Shown: positions 22,166 to 33,334, numbered from the stretch's first letter. The stretch is 64,000 nt of DNA from Dallia pectoralis (GCA_029465975.1 CM055754.1:7094215-7158214), one strand, 5' to 3'. The notes: generated by a model from the letters alone, not told the origin. Translations and numbers: made by a program.

Positions 22166-24777
22166 ACAGTTGAGTGTATATTCATATAACTAATTATTTA
22201 TATGTATATATATATCCTGACTTGAACCCCAACAAGCTGCAGTGACGTGACCTTAAATGCAGGGTTCATTATCAAAAGCCCTCTGATGTCACTTATTGAC
22301 AGCAATTCCGCAAACAAGTCTAGATTCTTTCTCAGCGATGTGGAAGACTGATGACAAATATAAGATGCGTTTAGTTATCATCGATGTGGCTAAAGCAGAC
22401 ACAAGCAGTAACTAAGGTCAGGGCGACCAGTTTTTCAGACAGCCAGTCGATGTTGGATAATTGTTTAAATGAATGAATACGATTTTCGTTTCAACACTGA
22501 CTTTTGTGTACCTTTGGGTTCTCATCTACTTATAGCACATTTCTTATGAAGACCTGACACCAATCAGTGTGACAAATATGAATTAATTGGGAAAATCGAG
22601 AATGGTCTAACTCTAAACACTTCAATCCATTATACGTGTATAAGTTCTTTCAAGCTGTGTACCTACTGACATTTGTGTTCATTATTGCCTATTGTATTTG
22701 AGGTAAAGCAATCCGCAGTAGAATAAATGTTCACAAATTCTGAATGCATCATAAAGTAAGATAAGTTGACTCACCTTTCCGGTATTCTATGACTAGTGCT
22801 TTGATGTCAGAAAACGATGACTAGAACATAAAATATGCAAGGAACTTCCGGTAAGTTCAGTCAAATGGGATGTAAGAAACCTGAGAGGTATTGAAACCTA
22901 TGTATCATTGAGTGTGTCATGCAGTATTTCTATTGGTTATAGAGTGCATCTAAAGCAGTGATACCAATGGCATAATAAAGTTCATCAATGACATCATGCA
23001 GCGGTTTACCGAACACGCGTCAGGAAAGTTTCTAGAGCAGTGGATATGGAACTGGGTTTCTGCAAAGAAGATTCAAAGATTCCCATTTCAAAACCCACCA
23101 GAATTTGATTATTTTAGAGGACATAACATTACTATCTGAATGCTGTGAAGTGCTCAAGAATGCCTGCTAGCTATGAACATGTGTATTTACTTGGACAACC
23201 AGAACATGCTGACCGCTCTGTCCCGTGGCTGCGTTAGTTAGAGGTAGAGACGGATAGAGCATGTTTTTTATTTCTACTCAAAAGCTACCTTAAAGCGCCA
23301 TTTTCGCTGTCTCCCTTTCTTGGACTGTAAGTTCTCTCACTTCTAGGCTGCCGTTTGACTTGTCTCTGTTCTGTGTGTGTGTGTGTGTGTATTACTAGGT
23401 TGTAGTTTGATCTTATCGGAATACACAGATTTGATTGGCTGAGTAGCATCACCTGAGGAGATTTACAAGGCATGTAATTGGTCCCGGAACACGGCCTGCC
23501 TGAACTAGGGTCAATCTGGCTAATCCAATGGCAACCGGGTAAAAAAGTGGGTACTACAGTCAGGAAGTTCCTAGTTGTTGTCTAAACATTTTTTTGTCAT
23601 GAACCCAAGCCTGTCATTGCATTGAGAGAATTAAATTCACAAAATATTTCAGATTAAAAACGATCTACTATGTAGATTGGTACATGTTTCGTCCCACAGA
23701 GACTCAAATAATTTATATCAATGGCAATGCCTGTTTACACAAACACTGTGAGTATTCTAACCATCAAAGTATAATAATAAAAAAATAAAAATGTGAAAAA
23801 GGATTGTAATCTGGGTTTAGCGACTGTTAAATGATTGTGGCTTAAGACTACATATAGCATCAAAAGGTTTACTTGGTCTATTAGGTAATTTGCAGAAACG
23901 TTTATCAATATGCACAACAGATATGTTTTGGAAAAATCGGATTAGGATACATACAAAATACATGGATTTACTTTAAACCTGAGAAGGTTTCTCAGGTGGT
24001 CGAACTAATATAATACAAAACCTGTCTGGAATGAAGAAATTACCAATCCATTTACAACACAACTCCATTGAAATAAACTTTTTTAATAGTTTGAATTTTA
24101 CACAACATAACAACACAGCAGATGTTGTTTCTCTGTACAGGACTTTTTTGTGCCTTAAAATACAGGCAATTTCAATGTTAATGAAAAGAAAGCTTGGATT
24201 CTCATTAAAAAATATCAATTTAAGAGGTTCGGAAACAAGTCTTTAAAAGTTGTTTCTTGCATTGTCTCTCCATACCGGAAATGTAATTTCCTTGCAATAT
24301 AAAGGCTTTTTGTGAAATCACTTTAGTTTCCCTCGATCCCACATCTCTTCTCAGGTACAGCTGATTTCCTGATGGTGCTCTTGGCAGGAGAACGACCGTT
24401 ATGCAGAGGAAGCCACCAATGCTGTTCTCCTGCCACAACAACAACGTTAAGGTGTTTGTACTATAGAAGTGTTCCGATGGTTCCGTTGTCTTTTTAATTC
24501 CATTTTTGTATGGGTATGAAAACACGAACATGGACTGCTGTCAACGTGAACTCCGATCCTCGTTGGAGGTTCCACCCGCTGGAGAACCAAATGGACGGAA
24601 TTCCGTTTCCTACAAGGCAAGCATCTGTCGAACCGTCGGTTTAAGGAACGAAAAAATTACGTAAACTGATACCTGTAGAGAAAAAAATACAAGGAAAAAA
24701 CGGTTCAAAAACAGATCTCCCCAGTCTTGCACACGCTCGGTCACAAACTTACACACGCACACGCGTACACAGAACAA
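22166..24777. other. lrfn5 3' flank and probable 3' UTR
   Basis: This lies downstream of the lrfn5 stop codon. The part next to 24778 should be 3' UTR, but I could not fix a polyadenylation site. A GT run lies at about 23371-23391. The remainder has only short open frames and no recognised repeat. Confidence 0.4.
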
Positions 24778-25756
24778 TCACACAGTGCTTTCCAGAATCC
24801 ACTCTGAACTAGAAAACGAAGACTGGCCACAGTCTATATTTTCCCGTTGAAGTAGCATCCCGTTCATAGACACACTCCGCTTAGACCACATATTCCCAAG
24901 TTTTGTGGCCCCAATGTAGCAGTAGTGGTGCTTGGATAAGTCCTCGTTTAGAGAGTACCTACGTTTGGACCTCGTCCCCTCCACCGGTAAGGTCAGGTAC
25001 TTGGAGGAGGCTCTGCGGTGCACGCGTCTTAATATGGGGGTGTCCTTGACATGTGAGGTTAGGTGGGTTCGGCACGCCGGCGCAGGAAGCTGCTGTAGAG
25101 TTGTGGAATTGTTCAGATTGGTGTTCTGGGTCTCGGCCTTTGGAAGGGCCTCTATCTTGGGCTCGGGGACGGCAGCAGGAGCAGGCGGAGCAGGCTTCCG
25201 CTTCGGCTTCAGGGTCCCTGAGGCGCCAGGAGTACTCTGGCTCTGGCTATCCAGGGTTGTAGCGGTGGAGCAGTCCGGGAGGGAGGTCTCCGATGAGCGC
25301 GTTAGCGTGTCCGGCACGTGCTCCGCCGCGTTCAGACACCCTCCACAGGGTCCCTCCGGCCCGCCTATACCGTGTTTGGACACAGAAGGCGTGACGGTGC
25401 ACCCCTGGGGCTCCGCCCCGTTGGTCTGCGAGTGGACGTTGGTGACGGGAGTCCCTTTGCCGGAGTCGCCGGTGTTGCAGACCTTGTAGCGAATCATGAG
25501 GATGACGATGAAGACGAGGACGGAGGCCACAATGATGCCACCGATGATGATGATCATGGTGCCGCCCAGGAACTGGGACTGCATGAAGTGACAACGCAGG
25601 TACTCTGACTCCGTGGTGAACTGGACACAGCCCACCACGCGCGTGGCCGTGAGGGAGGTGATGCCGTCATCGTAGATGGCCAGAACGCACAGGTCGTAGC
25701 TCGTCCCTGCAGCCAGGTTGTTGACGAGGAAGTTCTTACTTGTGGGAGGAATCATT
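24778..25756 (-). CDS. lrfn5: lrfn5 last coding exon: FN3 end, TM helix, cytoplasmic tail
   Basis: This exon encodes residues 463-788 of the LRFN5 (SALM5) synaptic adhesion protein. On the minus strand the acceptor reads CCTTCTTCCCTCAG, then A completes an AGA arginine codon split by the intron, then ATGATTCCT. It encodes the end of the FN3 domain (MIPPTSK to about residue 505) and a hydrophobic helix at about 528-552 ([19 protein letters not shown]). A tail of about 235 residues with proline-rich and basic segments follows. The stop is TGA at 24780-24778. The tail ends [12 protein letters not shown], a class I PDZ-ligand pattern. Human LRFN5 as I recall it follows this protein through NNST-LQ and then diverges, lacking the PDZ ligand. 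No frameshift is visible. The teleost a or b paralogue cannot be chosen. Confidence 0.93.
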
Positions 25757-26721
25757 CTGAGGGAAGAAGGACAAAGGAATATATCGATCAGTTTTCAAAT
25801 GCAAAAAAAGGTCAGTTGATGCAATAAACGCATTAATGATTCTTACTAAATGTTTATTTACTATATTCATACTACGATCCGAGTCAAGTTCGGGAAATCT
25901 CGTTACTCTAATGCAAAGATATTTAAACTCCTCAGCAGTTTTTTTTTTTTGCAGCCCTCAATGGGCAGACCTGGTTCACTAAACAATTAGTTCTTGAGTG
26001 GCTGAAGTGTATTTTCATGAGTGGCACTGGACTATATCAAATTCATGGAATGTCTGGCGATCCCGAAGGACAGGCTGGAATAGATCCATCTTAAACCTAC
26101 AAAAATCCTGAGTGATTTATTAGGAGAAACCCAATGTCCCCTAATAAAACCAAAAAAGGCACTTGCACACGTTTGCGCATCCTGTATAAAGTCGGATGTA
26201 ACTGGGTTGAAATTTCACAATGCATTTGTCCCAATGATTTTTGTCACCTGACAGCAATTTAAGTGATTCTGATTAGGCCTAAATATAATCAGTTGTTTCT
26301 TGAAGATTGCTCGGTTGCGTACAGCACTGCTAGCTACGTTCCACAAGGAGCTAACAAAATATATACCATGTCTTATTGTTCAAATTTGGAGATAAGAAGC
26401 GGAATATAAAGTATTTTTTAATGCAATACATACACTAGTGACTAGTGAACACTGAAAAACTTCACATAAAATGTGAAGACAAGATAACAACACACAGGAC
26501 ATTTCAAAGATCAGGACATATACCCAAAAGGACTCCACAACGCCTGGTCATGGATGGGGAACAGGTGTTGCTCATTATGAGAAGGCTTTAAACGGAAGAC
26601 AAAGTGAGGCACCACGGATGGATGGATGATGCTGGTAACCTGTACAGGAAGTGTAGGCTGTGTTTGAGTTTTTTTTTTTTTTTGCTCAGAGCAGCTTCTT
26701 TGTGTAGGCCAACGTCGATTA

Positions 26722-26761
26722 CACATATATACACATATATATTATATACACATAGATATAT

Positions 26762-26802
<41 letters not shown>

Positions 26803-26880
26803 TATACACGCATATATATACACACATATATATATACACATACACACACATATATATTATATACACATAGATATATACAT
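26722..26880. repeat. TA/CA compound microsatellite
   Basis: Alternating blocks of (TA)n and ACACA run through this segment, including a pure (TA) run of about 20 bp near 26769. Tyrosine/isoleucine- and threonine/histidine-rich frames across it are artefacts. A T15-16 run sits just before at about 26670. Confidence 0.9.
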
Positions 26881-26949
26881 GGGAAACAAGGCTTCAGAGC
26901 TCATTCACACATTCATGAATTTCATTGAACAGTCACACTTTTCAGATTA

Positions 26950-27240
26950 TGTCACGACTCCCACTGCCCTCTGAAGCCTCTCTTCCTCCAGTGCGTCTGG
27001 CAGACTTGGACAACCGTGACCGTGGCCTTTAAGCCGCGCCGCTCCATCGCTCATCATTCCATTTGTCTTGTCTTGTCAACCCGCATATCTGGTTCTCATC
27101 CCATCACATGCCCTGCCTATATAATCCCTCGGCTCGCCTTTGTCTGTGGGTGTTACTGTAGCTCAGTCTCTGAGTTTTAAAACTAAACCAAATCATTCAT
27201 CCTGCGTCTGGATCCGTTTCTCTCCGCGACACCCGTTACA
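26950..27240 (+). mobile_element. Solo LTR, 291 bp, with 5-bp target duplication
   Basis: It starts TGTCACGACTCC and ends CACCCGTTACA. GATTA lies directly before (26945-26949) and after (27241-27245). A TATA box (CTATATAATCC near 27118) sits about two thirds of the way along, as expected for U3. The TGTCACG start is shared with other LTRs in the window, but the body differs, so it is a separate family. No internal sequence is present. Confidence 0.85.
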
Positions 27241-28579
27241 GATTACGAGAGATTTCTGATGGATGATCATGTGACCGACTATCTGTTGTCTAACCATTTA
27301 TGGTCTAATATAAGAAATACACAATGTTATTTATGTAGCAATCATAGTTTAAGCATTCCAGATGGCATTTTTATCCCAACTGTTTTATTTATTACTGACA
27401 GTTATTATTACTCATTTCCATATGTGGGTCAATGACGTACGCCTATATTATCAGTCCAACTGCATTTCATCTCTCATCTCTCTCATTACAGTAAAACTAT
27501 ATGAAATATTTAAATGCATACCATCTATAATGTAGTACTTCTCCGATAAGTTTTCACTTTATCTTTCACATTAGTTATTTGTAATATTTCTTTTATTTAA
27601 AGTTTCGAAATATCATGTGTTGTGACCGTCCGACCACAACTGCTGTTTTAAAAACTTATATGGAATTACTCATTAATCTATTCAAATGCATTTTCTCTCC
27701 TATTTGGCATGATTTCCATTGTGTTTTGTATTCCTGTACAACAGTAAAAAGCATTTGTATATATATTTTTATCATAATATACCAACAAACTTGTCCGATG
27801 AAGTCCATTTTATGAAATATCTTATCAAGAAACAACCACTTTGGGACTTTAATGTTGAAATCTGATTAAAGACAGGTATCGTAATACACCGGTTTGCCAA
27901 GGACCCATGGAAGCAACAACCAGGTTTGTAACTCAGGTTTGCAAATTTGGAAAAATAATAAACTTTTTAAGAGCTGTAGTTGCCACATTCAGAAATCATG
28001 TGGTATGATCTAAAACATATATATATATTTGTTTTGATCAGGAATTTCATAAGGACCTTTTTTGGGAAGCGAGCTTGTTTTGTTTGGGTGGCCAATTTTG
28101 TGCCTGTATATTTTAACTGAATTTGAAAGTATCATGTGGTGTGACCAAATATAATGTGGTGCGACCAAATATCATGTGTTTTCCATGATATATATATGTC
28201 CTAGATTGGCAGTGTTTGTGCTTTTATACTTAATTGATGATTTATATACCAAATATATATTTTAGTATTATCTGAAATAGTTTTTTATGCAGTTGGAGTC
28301 ATATTTTATAATATTTAAGGCACAATGGTTTATGTTTAATTTATGTACAATATCATGAGAAAAATACACCAAATGAATGTCATTTTGCTTTGGCAATTAT
28401 TATGCATTAATTATTGATCTATTACTGTTTTAATCTATTCCAGATGCTACTGCCCAGTAAAGTAAAAACTGTTTGCCGTAGGCCGCGTGTTACGTCTAAC
28501 CATGCAGCAAGAGCAGAGATCCTCGCTGGGAGAAGCAAGAAATGTAAAAATAAAAACTAACTAAAGCAACATGAACTAC

Positions 28580-28584
28580 ATTTT
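28580..28584. repeat. Left target-site duplication of the LTR element
   Basis: ATTTT here matches ATTTT at 31442-31446. It fits exactly between flanking DNA and the TG/CA ends of the LTR element. Confidence 0.85.
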
Positions 28585-28954
28585 TGTCACGAGTGGTGAG
28601 TTAGGGTACTGCACTGTCTGGTTTCGGGTGCTCACTTCCTGGTTTATGTTGGTTACAGCTGTTGGGGATTTGTAATCACTGGGTTATAAAGGGATTGCCT
28701 AGATGTCACTGTTTGCTGTTCATTGTTTCTATGTCACACAGTTATGTTGGTCGGTGAGTGTTTGTCTATGTGGATTTGTCGCTGTGTTAGTTTTGTAGTT
28801 GTCGCTTTGTGTAAGTGCACTTTTGTTTCACACAGTGTATAGTTTGTTCCACCGTTCGTTGTCGTGTTTGTGTTATTTGAATAAATGGCACGAAACGAAT
28901 ATTCAAGCTCTGCAATTGGCTTCAACCTGCACTACACCACCCTGGTTCGTGACA
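28585..28954 (+). mobile_element. 5' LTR, 370 bp
   Basis: It begins TGTCACGA and ends TCGTGACA, an 8-bp perfect inverted repeat. It contains TATAAA at 28685-28690 and AATAAA at 28880-28885. By my reading, one base separates it from the 3' LTR (T here, C there, in GGGTGCTCACTT, about 28630). An ATG overlapping the AATAAA opens a frame that runs on into the internal region. Confidence 0.95.
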
Positions 28955-30588
28955 GAATGAACAGCCACCGAAGCCAGCAGAGTCGGACGGTGAGTGGATT
29001 CTGCGGGGGGGCAAGCTATAGCGCCCCGTCGGATGAAGCTCACCGTCACCCCACGGAGCGGTGGGAGTGGAATCGGCCGGAGACACCACAGGAGCGGTGG
29101 CTACGTCTCCGGCCGTATGCTGTATATGAACCATCTTTGCAGCATTCAGGGTCAGTGACAATGGGTCCGCGGGCCTTCTATGAAGGCAAGAGGACATCCC
29201 GGAGGCGCCCCAAAGTAATTTTTGGGGGGGAGCTAACGGGGTGTTCACGGAGGTCCGCGGAGAGAACACCCACGACCCTGGTGCTGCAACAGCAGCCCCC
29301 CACTGCTCCGGTGCTGCAGCCAGGGCCAGCAAAAGCCATGGAGTTGCAGCAACAACCCCAGCTCCAACAGGGCTATGACCCTTTCCGGCCACCAACCTCC
29401 AGGGCCCAGAGACCACCTAAGGGCCTGGAGTGCCAGCCGCCCGGAGTGATAAGGAGATGGTGGGGGGTGTGGTTCACCCTGCAGGACCAGCCTCTCCCAC
29501 TCCAGGGTGAGTGCCTAGATGAACCCCTCCCACCTTTGCTTAAGTGCCCTGAGCGGCTCCTCCCTCCTCTGCGTGAGTGCCCGGACCAGCTCCTCCCACT
29601 CCAGTGTGAGTGCCCTGAGGGGCTCCTCCTTCCTCCGCCAGAGCTCCCAGAGCGTCCCTGCCTGCCAGAGCTCCCCGAGTGTCCTTGCCTGCCAGAGCTC
29701 CCAGAGCGTCCCTGCCTGCCAGAGCTCCCGGAGTGTCATCTCCTTCCTCCGCCAGAGCTCCCAGAGCGTCCTTGCCTGCCAGAGCTCCCAGAGCGTCACC
29801 GCCTGCCAGAGCTCCCAGAGCGTCACCGCCTGCCAGAGCTCCCAGAGCGTCCTTGCCTGCCAGAGCTCCCAGAGCGTCCTTGCCTGCCAGAGCTCCCAGA
29901 GCGTCCTTGCCTGCCAGAGCTCCCAGAGCGTCCTTGCCTGCCAGAGCTCCCAGAGCGTCCTCGCCTGCCAGAGCTCCCAGAGCGTCCTCGCCTGCCAGAG
30001 CTCCCAGAGCGTCACCGCCTGCCAGAGCTCCCAGAGCGTCACCGCCTGCCAGAGCTCCCAGAGCGTCACCGCCTGCCAGAGCTCCCAGAGCGTCACCGCC
30101 TGCCAGAGCTCCCAGAGCGTCCTTGCCTGCCAGAGCTCCCAGAGCGTCCTTGCCTGCCAGAGCTCCCAGAGCGTCCTTGCCTGCCAGAGCTCCCAGAGCG
30201 TCCTTGCCTGCCAGAGCTCCCAGAGCGTCACCGCCTGCCAGAGCTCCCAGAGCGTCCTTGCCTGCCAGAGCTCCCAGAGCGTCCTCGCCTGCCAGAGCTC
30301 CCAGAGCGTCCTCGCCTGCCAGAGCTCCCAGAGCGTCCCGCCTGCCAGAGCTCCCAGAGCGTCCTCGCCTGCCAGAGCTCCCAGAGCGTCCTCGCCTGCC
30401 AGAGCTCCCAGAGCGTCCTCGCCTGCCAGAGCTCCCAGAGCGTCCTCGCCTGCCAGAGCTCCCAGAGCGTCCTCGCCTGCCAGAGCTCCCAGAGCGTCCT
30501 CGCCTGCCAGAGCTCCCAGAGCGTCCTCGCCTGCCAGAGCTCCCAGAGCGTCACCGCCTGCCAGAGCTCCCAGAGCGTCACCGCATGA
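28885..30588 (+). other. Long open frame through the LTR element interior
   Basis: A 567-codon frame starts at an ATG inside the 5' LTR and crosses the interior. Its first 180 or so residues are not repetitive (MARNEYSSSAIGF...), then come proline/leucine-rich lines such as ECLDEPLPPLLKCPE. The PELPERPCL nonapeptide array follows from about 29637. A one-base loss at about 30338 shifts the array to a different wording before the stop. No known domain is present. It could be a repeat-expanded remnant of a gag-like protein or have no coding role. Two other forward frames (29519-30970 and 29679-30956) are equally open, which argues against treating length as proof of coding. Confidence 0.35.
29637..30586 (+). 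repeat. 27-bp tandem repeat (PELPERPCL in one frame)
   Basis: Roughly 35 copies of a 27-bp unit, CCAGAGCTCCCAGAGCGT plus CCTTGCCTG. Variants read GTCACCGCCTG (CHR), GTCCTCGCCTG or GTCCTTGCCTG. The unit is divisible by three and has no stop in any forward frame, giving PELPERP, CQSSQSV and ARAPRAS wordings. One unit near 30338 has lost a base, shifting phase for the rest of the array. Confidence 0.95.
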
Positions 30589-30880
30589 TATGGCGGAGAC
30601 TACGCCGCCTGAAATGGCGGAGACTACGCCGCCTGAAATGGCGGAGACTACGCCGCCTGAAATGGCGGAGACTACGCCGCCTGAAATGGCGGAGACTACG
30701 CCGCCTGAAATGGCGGAGACTACGCCGCCTGAAATGGCGGAGACTACGCCGCCTGAAATGGCCGCCGCCACGCCGCCTGAAATGGCCGCCGCCACGCCCA
30801 CGTCGATGGCCGCCGCCACGCCCACGTCGATGGCCGCCGCCACGCCGACCACGATGGCCGCCGCCACGTCCACCAAGATG
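30587..30880 (+). repeat. 24-bp tandem repeat (MAETTPPE in one frame)
   Basis: About seven copies of a 24-bp unit ATGGCGGAGACTACGCCGCC(TGAA) are followed by four diverged units with GCCGCCGCCACG. In the +2 frame they read MAETTPPE and then MAAATPTS. That frame continues to a stop at 30968-30970 after GPPRPFKGWTCCLGLTL. It directly abuts the 27-bp array. Confidence 0.93.
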
Positions 30881-31071
30881 GCGGAAGCCTTGCCGCACAA
30901 GACGGCGATCGGGCCACCAAGGCCCTTTAAGGGCTGGACCTGCTGTCTGGGACTAACCCTTTGGGTGTGACAGTGGGTCCTTGCCTGTTGCTCCTTGTTT
31001 TTTTTTTTGTGTGTTGTTGTTAATGTTGGTTGTTGTTGGCTATCTGGGAGCTAGCCTTAAGTGGGGGGTAC

Positions 31072-31441
31072 TGTCACGAGTGGTGAGTTAGGGTACTGCA
31101 CTGTCTGGTTTCGGGTGCCCACTTCCTGGTTTATGTTGGTTACAGCTGTTGGGGATTTGTAATCACTGGGTTATAAAGGGATTGCCTAGATGTCACTGTT
31201 TGCTGTTCATTGTTTCTATGTCACACAGTTATGTTGGTCGGTGAGTGTTTGTCTATGTGGATTTGTCGCTGTGTTAGTTTTGTAGTTGTCGCTTTGTGTA
31301 AGTGCACTTTTGTTTCACACAGTGTATAGTTTGTTCCACCGTTCGTTGTCGTGTTTGTGTTATTTGAATAAATGGCACGAAACGAATATTCAAGCTCTGC
31401 AATTGGCTTCAACCTGCACTACACCACCCTGGTTCGTGACA
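31072..31441 (+). mobile_element. 3' LTR, 370 bp
   Basis: Same length and ends as the 5' LTR, with TATAAA at 31172-31177 and AATAAA at 31367-31372. It is followed by the ATTTT target duplication (31442-31446). It differs from the 5' copy at one base by direct reading. Confidence 0.95.
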
Positions 31442-32049
31442 ATTTTGCTCTTCTGTGTTTTACGTTACCTGGAGGAAATTCATTTTTTTATGCATCCAAA
31501 ATAAAAACGACTACACACTGTAGATGTATGGCATGATGCTACATACCATTACTGTTTCTGCTACCAGAGAGGAAAACATGTTCATGTGGCCACAAATTCC
31601 GGATATCCACTGTAAGATAGACGCTCATGCTGCGATCGCAGAACATGAGCCAGCAACCTCACATTACCCTAAGTTGAGCAGCCAAGACGTTCAGAAATAG
31701 CTGGGGATAAAGAAAAGCCTGCAGCTAGTAATTCCATGTACCCCACTTCCACTTAAACATTCCAGACACCCATTTGCAACATGACATGATGATTGTCAAG
31801 CTAAATGTAACTTTTGTTCAGAACAAAACCATGAAACGACTAAAACCACTCATTTTAACATTTTGATATGGATTTATGTGTACACAACATTGTTATTGTT
31901 TGAACAATTGCAATAGATATTCTTATTTTTGTATTTTCGAAATAGCCTGTTGAAAATGCTTATACTTCATTGACCCACGTACAGTATGTAATTTATACAC
32001 GGGCCAAATTGTGAAAACATTCAAATAAAATAAGAAAAAGGGATAACAA

Positions 32050-32549
32050 NNNNNNNNNNNNNNNNNNNNNNNNNNNNNNNNNNNNNNNNNNNNNNNNNNN
32101 NNNNNNNNNNNNNNNNNNNNNNNNNNNNNNNNNNNNNNNNNNNNNNNNNNNNNNNNNNNNNNNNNNNNNNNNNNNNNNNNNNNNNNNNNNNNNNNNNNNN
32201 NNNNNNNNNNNNNNNNNNNNNNNNNNNNNNNNNNNNNNNNNNNNNNNNNNNNNNNNNNNNNNNNNNNNNNNNNNNNNNNNNNNNNNNNNNNNNNNNNNNN
32301 NNNNNNNNNNNNNNNNNNNNNNNNNNNNNNNNNNNNNNNNNNNNNNNNNNNNNNNNNNNNNNNNNNNNNNNNNNNNNNNNNNNNNNNNNNNNNNNNNNNN
32401 NNNNNNNNNNNNNNNNNNNNNNNNNNNNNNNNNNNNNNNNNNNNNNNNNNNNNNNNNNNNNNNNNNNNNNNNNNNNNNNNNNNNNNNNNNNNNNNNNNNN
32501 NNNNNNNNNNNNNNNNNNNNNNNNNNNNNNNNNNNNNNNNNNNNNNNNN
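32050..32549. other. Assembly gap, 500 N
   Basis: Exactly 500 N, probably a placeholder of fixed size inside the lrfn5 intron, so the true intron length is uncertain. Open frames that seem to cross it are meaningless. Confidence 0.99.
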
Positions 32550-32926
32550 TGTTGAGAAGGTCTGCAAGCAGGAGTCTAAGTATGTTCAATAAAATCCGAC
32601 TTACTAAATTGGGCAGTAGTTTGGCCACCGCTGGATTTTGCAAATTTCATAATGTACTTCATAAATTCTGTCATAGACGAGCAGATGAAATCTTTAGGTC
32701 TACAAAACGAATCAATCATTATCAAAAAAAAGCAGTAGTACACAAAAAAACATAATTTAAGAGTGGGGCTGTAAATAGAGATCACTTTACAACAGCATTT
32801 ATTGTAATGTCCGACATGTATTCCTAAATGTAACACAGAATACGTACATAAAAGGGACTTTTGTATTCTGCCTAGCCAATAGAAATGTGTCTAATCAAGT
32901 AGAGATGGGTGAAAATGTACTACAAC

Positions 32927-33161
32927 TGTCACGTTTGTCATGGCAGCCAGCCGGACAAGTGAATTCAACGCGCTCTCTCCCTCACAAACACCTGTTTTAG
33001 TTTATTATTCCCCGCCCATGTTTTTCCTCATCACAGACCCTATTTAAGTTCCTCCTATCCCATTGTATTCTGTATGTCTTGATGCAAAATAATTGTATTT
33101 CAGTCTAAAAATCATTAATTCCACCTCTGCTTGTGTCCTGCCTCCATGTGCAGATGTTACA
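32927..33161 (+). mobile_element. Solo LTR, 235 bp, with 5-bp target duplication
   Basis: It starts TGTCACGTTTGTC and ends GCAGATGTTACA. ACAAC flanks it on both sides (32922-32926 and 33162-33166). CTATTTAAGTTCC near 33041 may be its TATA region. It lies about 170 bp from the lrfn5 splice donor. The body differs from the other LTRs in the window. Confidence 0.85.
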
Positions 33162-33334
33162 ACAACCTTGTGGATGATCTGTTTTGAATTTTGAAGTACA
33201 AGCTGTGTACGAAAGTACGAAATGCTTGTGAAGATACCACCAAGGCAATACAAAATGATAATAATAACAAAAACGTATTTGGCAACCCTACACAGATCAC
33301 TACAGTCACAGTTAGCATACTACATGTAACCTAC

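Larger units (their letters stand above)
28585..31441 (+). mobile_element. Young non-autonomous LTR retrotransposon
   Basis: A complete element has two 370-bp LTRs and a 2,117-bp interior (28955-31071). A purine-rich tract AAGTGGGGGGTA at 31059-31070 lies just before the 3' LTR, and there is a 5-bp target duplication (ATTTT). No protease, reverse transcriptase or integrase motif is visible, so it must depend on another element's enzymes. The start of the interior (AAGCCAGCAGAGTCGGACGG) could be a worn gag start, but a TAG follows within 17 codons in that frame. A standard TGG-starting primer-binding site is not seen next to the 5' LTR. Termini and duplication suggest Ty3/gypsy ancestry. Near-identical LTRs imply recent insertion. 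Confidence 0.92.
25757..33334 (-). other. lrfn5 intron, phase 2, 7,578 bp
   Basis: The donor on the minus strand is TACAG|GTAGGT at 33335/33334 and the acceptor is CCTCAG|A at 25757/25756. Joining them restores VY-R-MIPP, the wording of the conserved FN3 segment in vertebrate LRFN5. The intron has collected two solo LTRs (26950, 32927), one intact young LTR element (28585-31441), a TA/CA microsatellite and a 500-base gap. No other gene was seen within it. Confidence 0.9.

Noticed and set aside
24932..25608. Plus-strand frames opposite the last lrfn5 exon
   Set aside because: They are shadows of the minus-strand exon in G/C-rich sequence. The minus reading matches LRFN5 throughout.
28885..30588. 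Calling the LTR interior frame a host proline-rich gene
   Set aside because: The start codon lies in the LTR, both boundaries are those of the retroelement, and three forward frames are open.
31923..32643. 214-216-codon frames across the N gap
   Set aside because: They consist of unknown residues from the 500-N gap.
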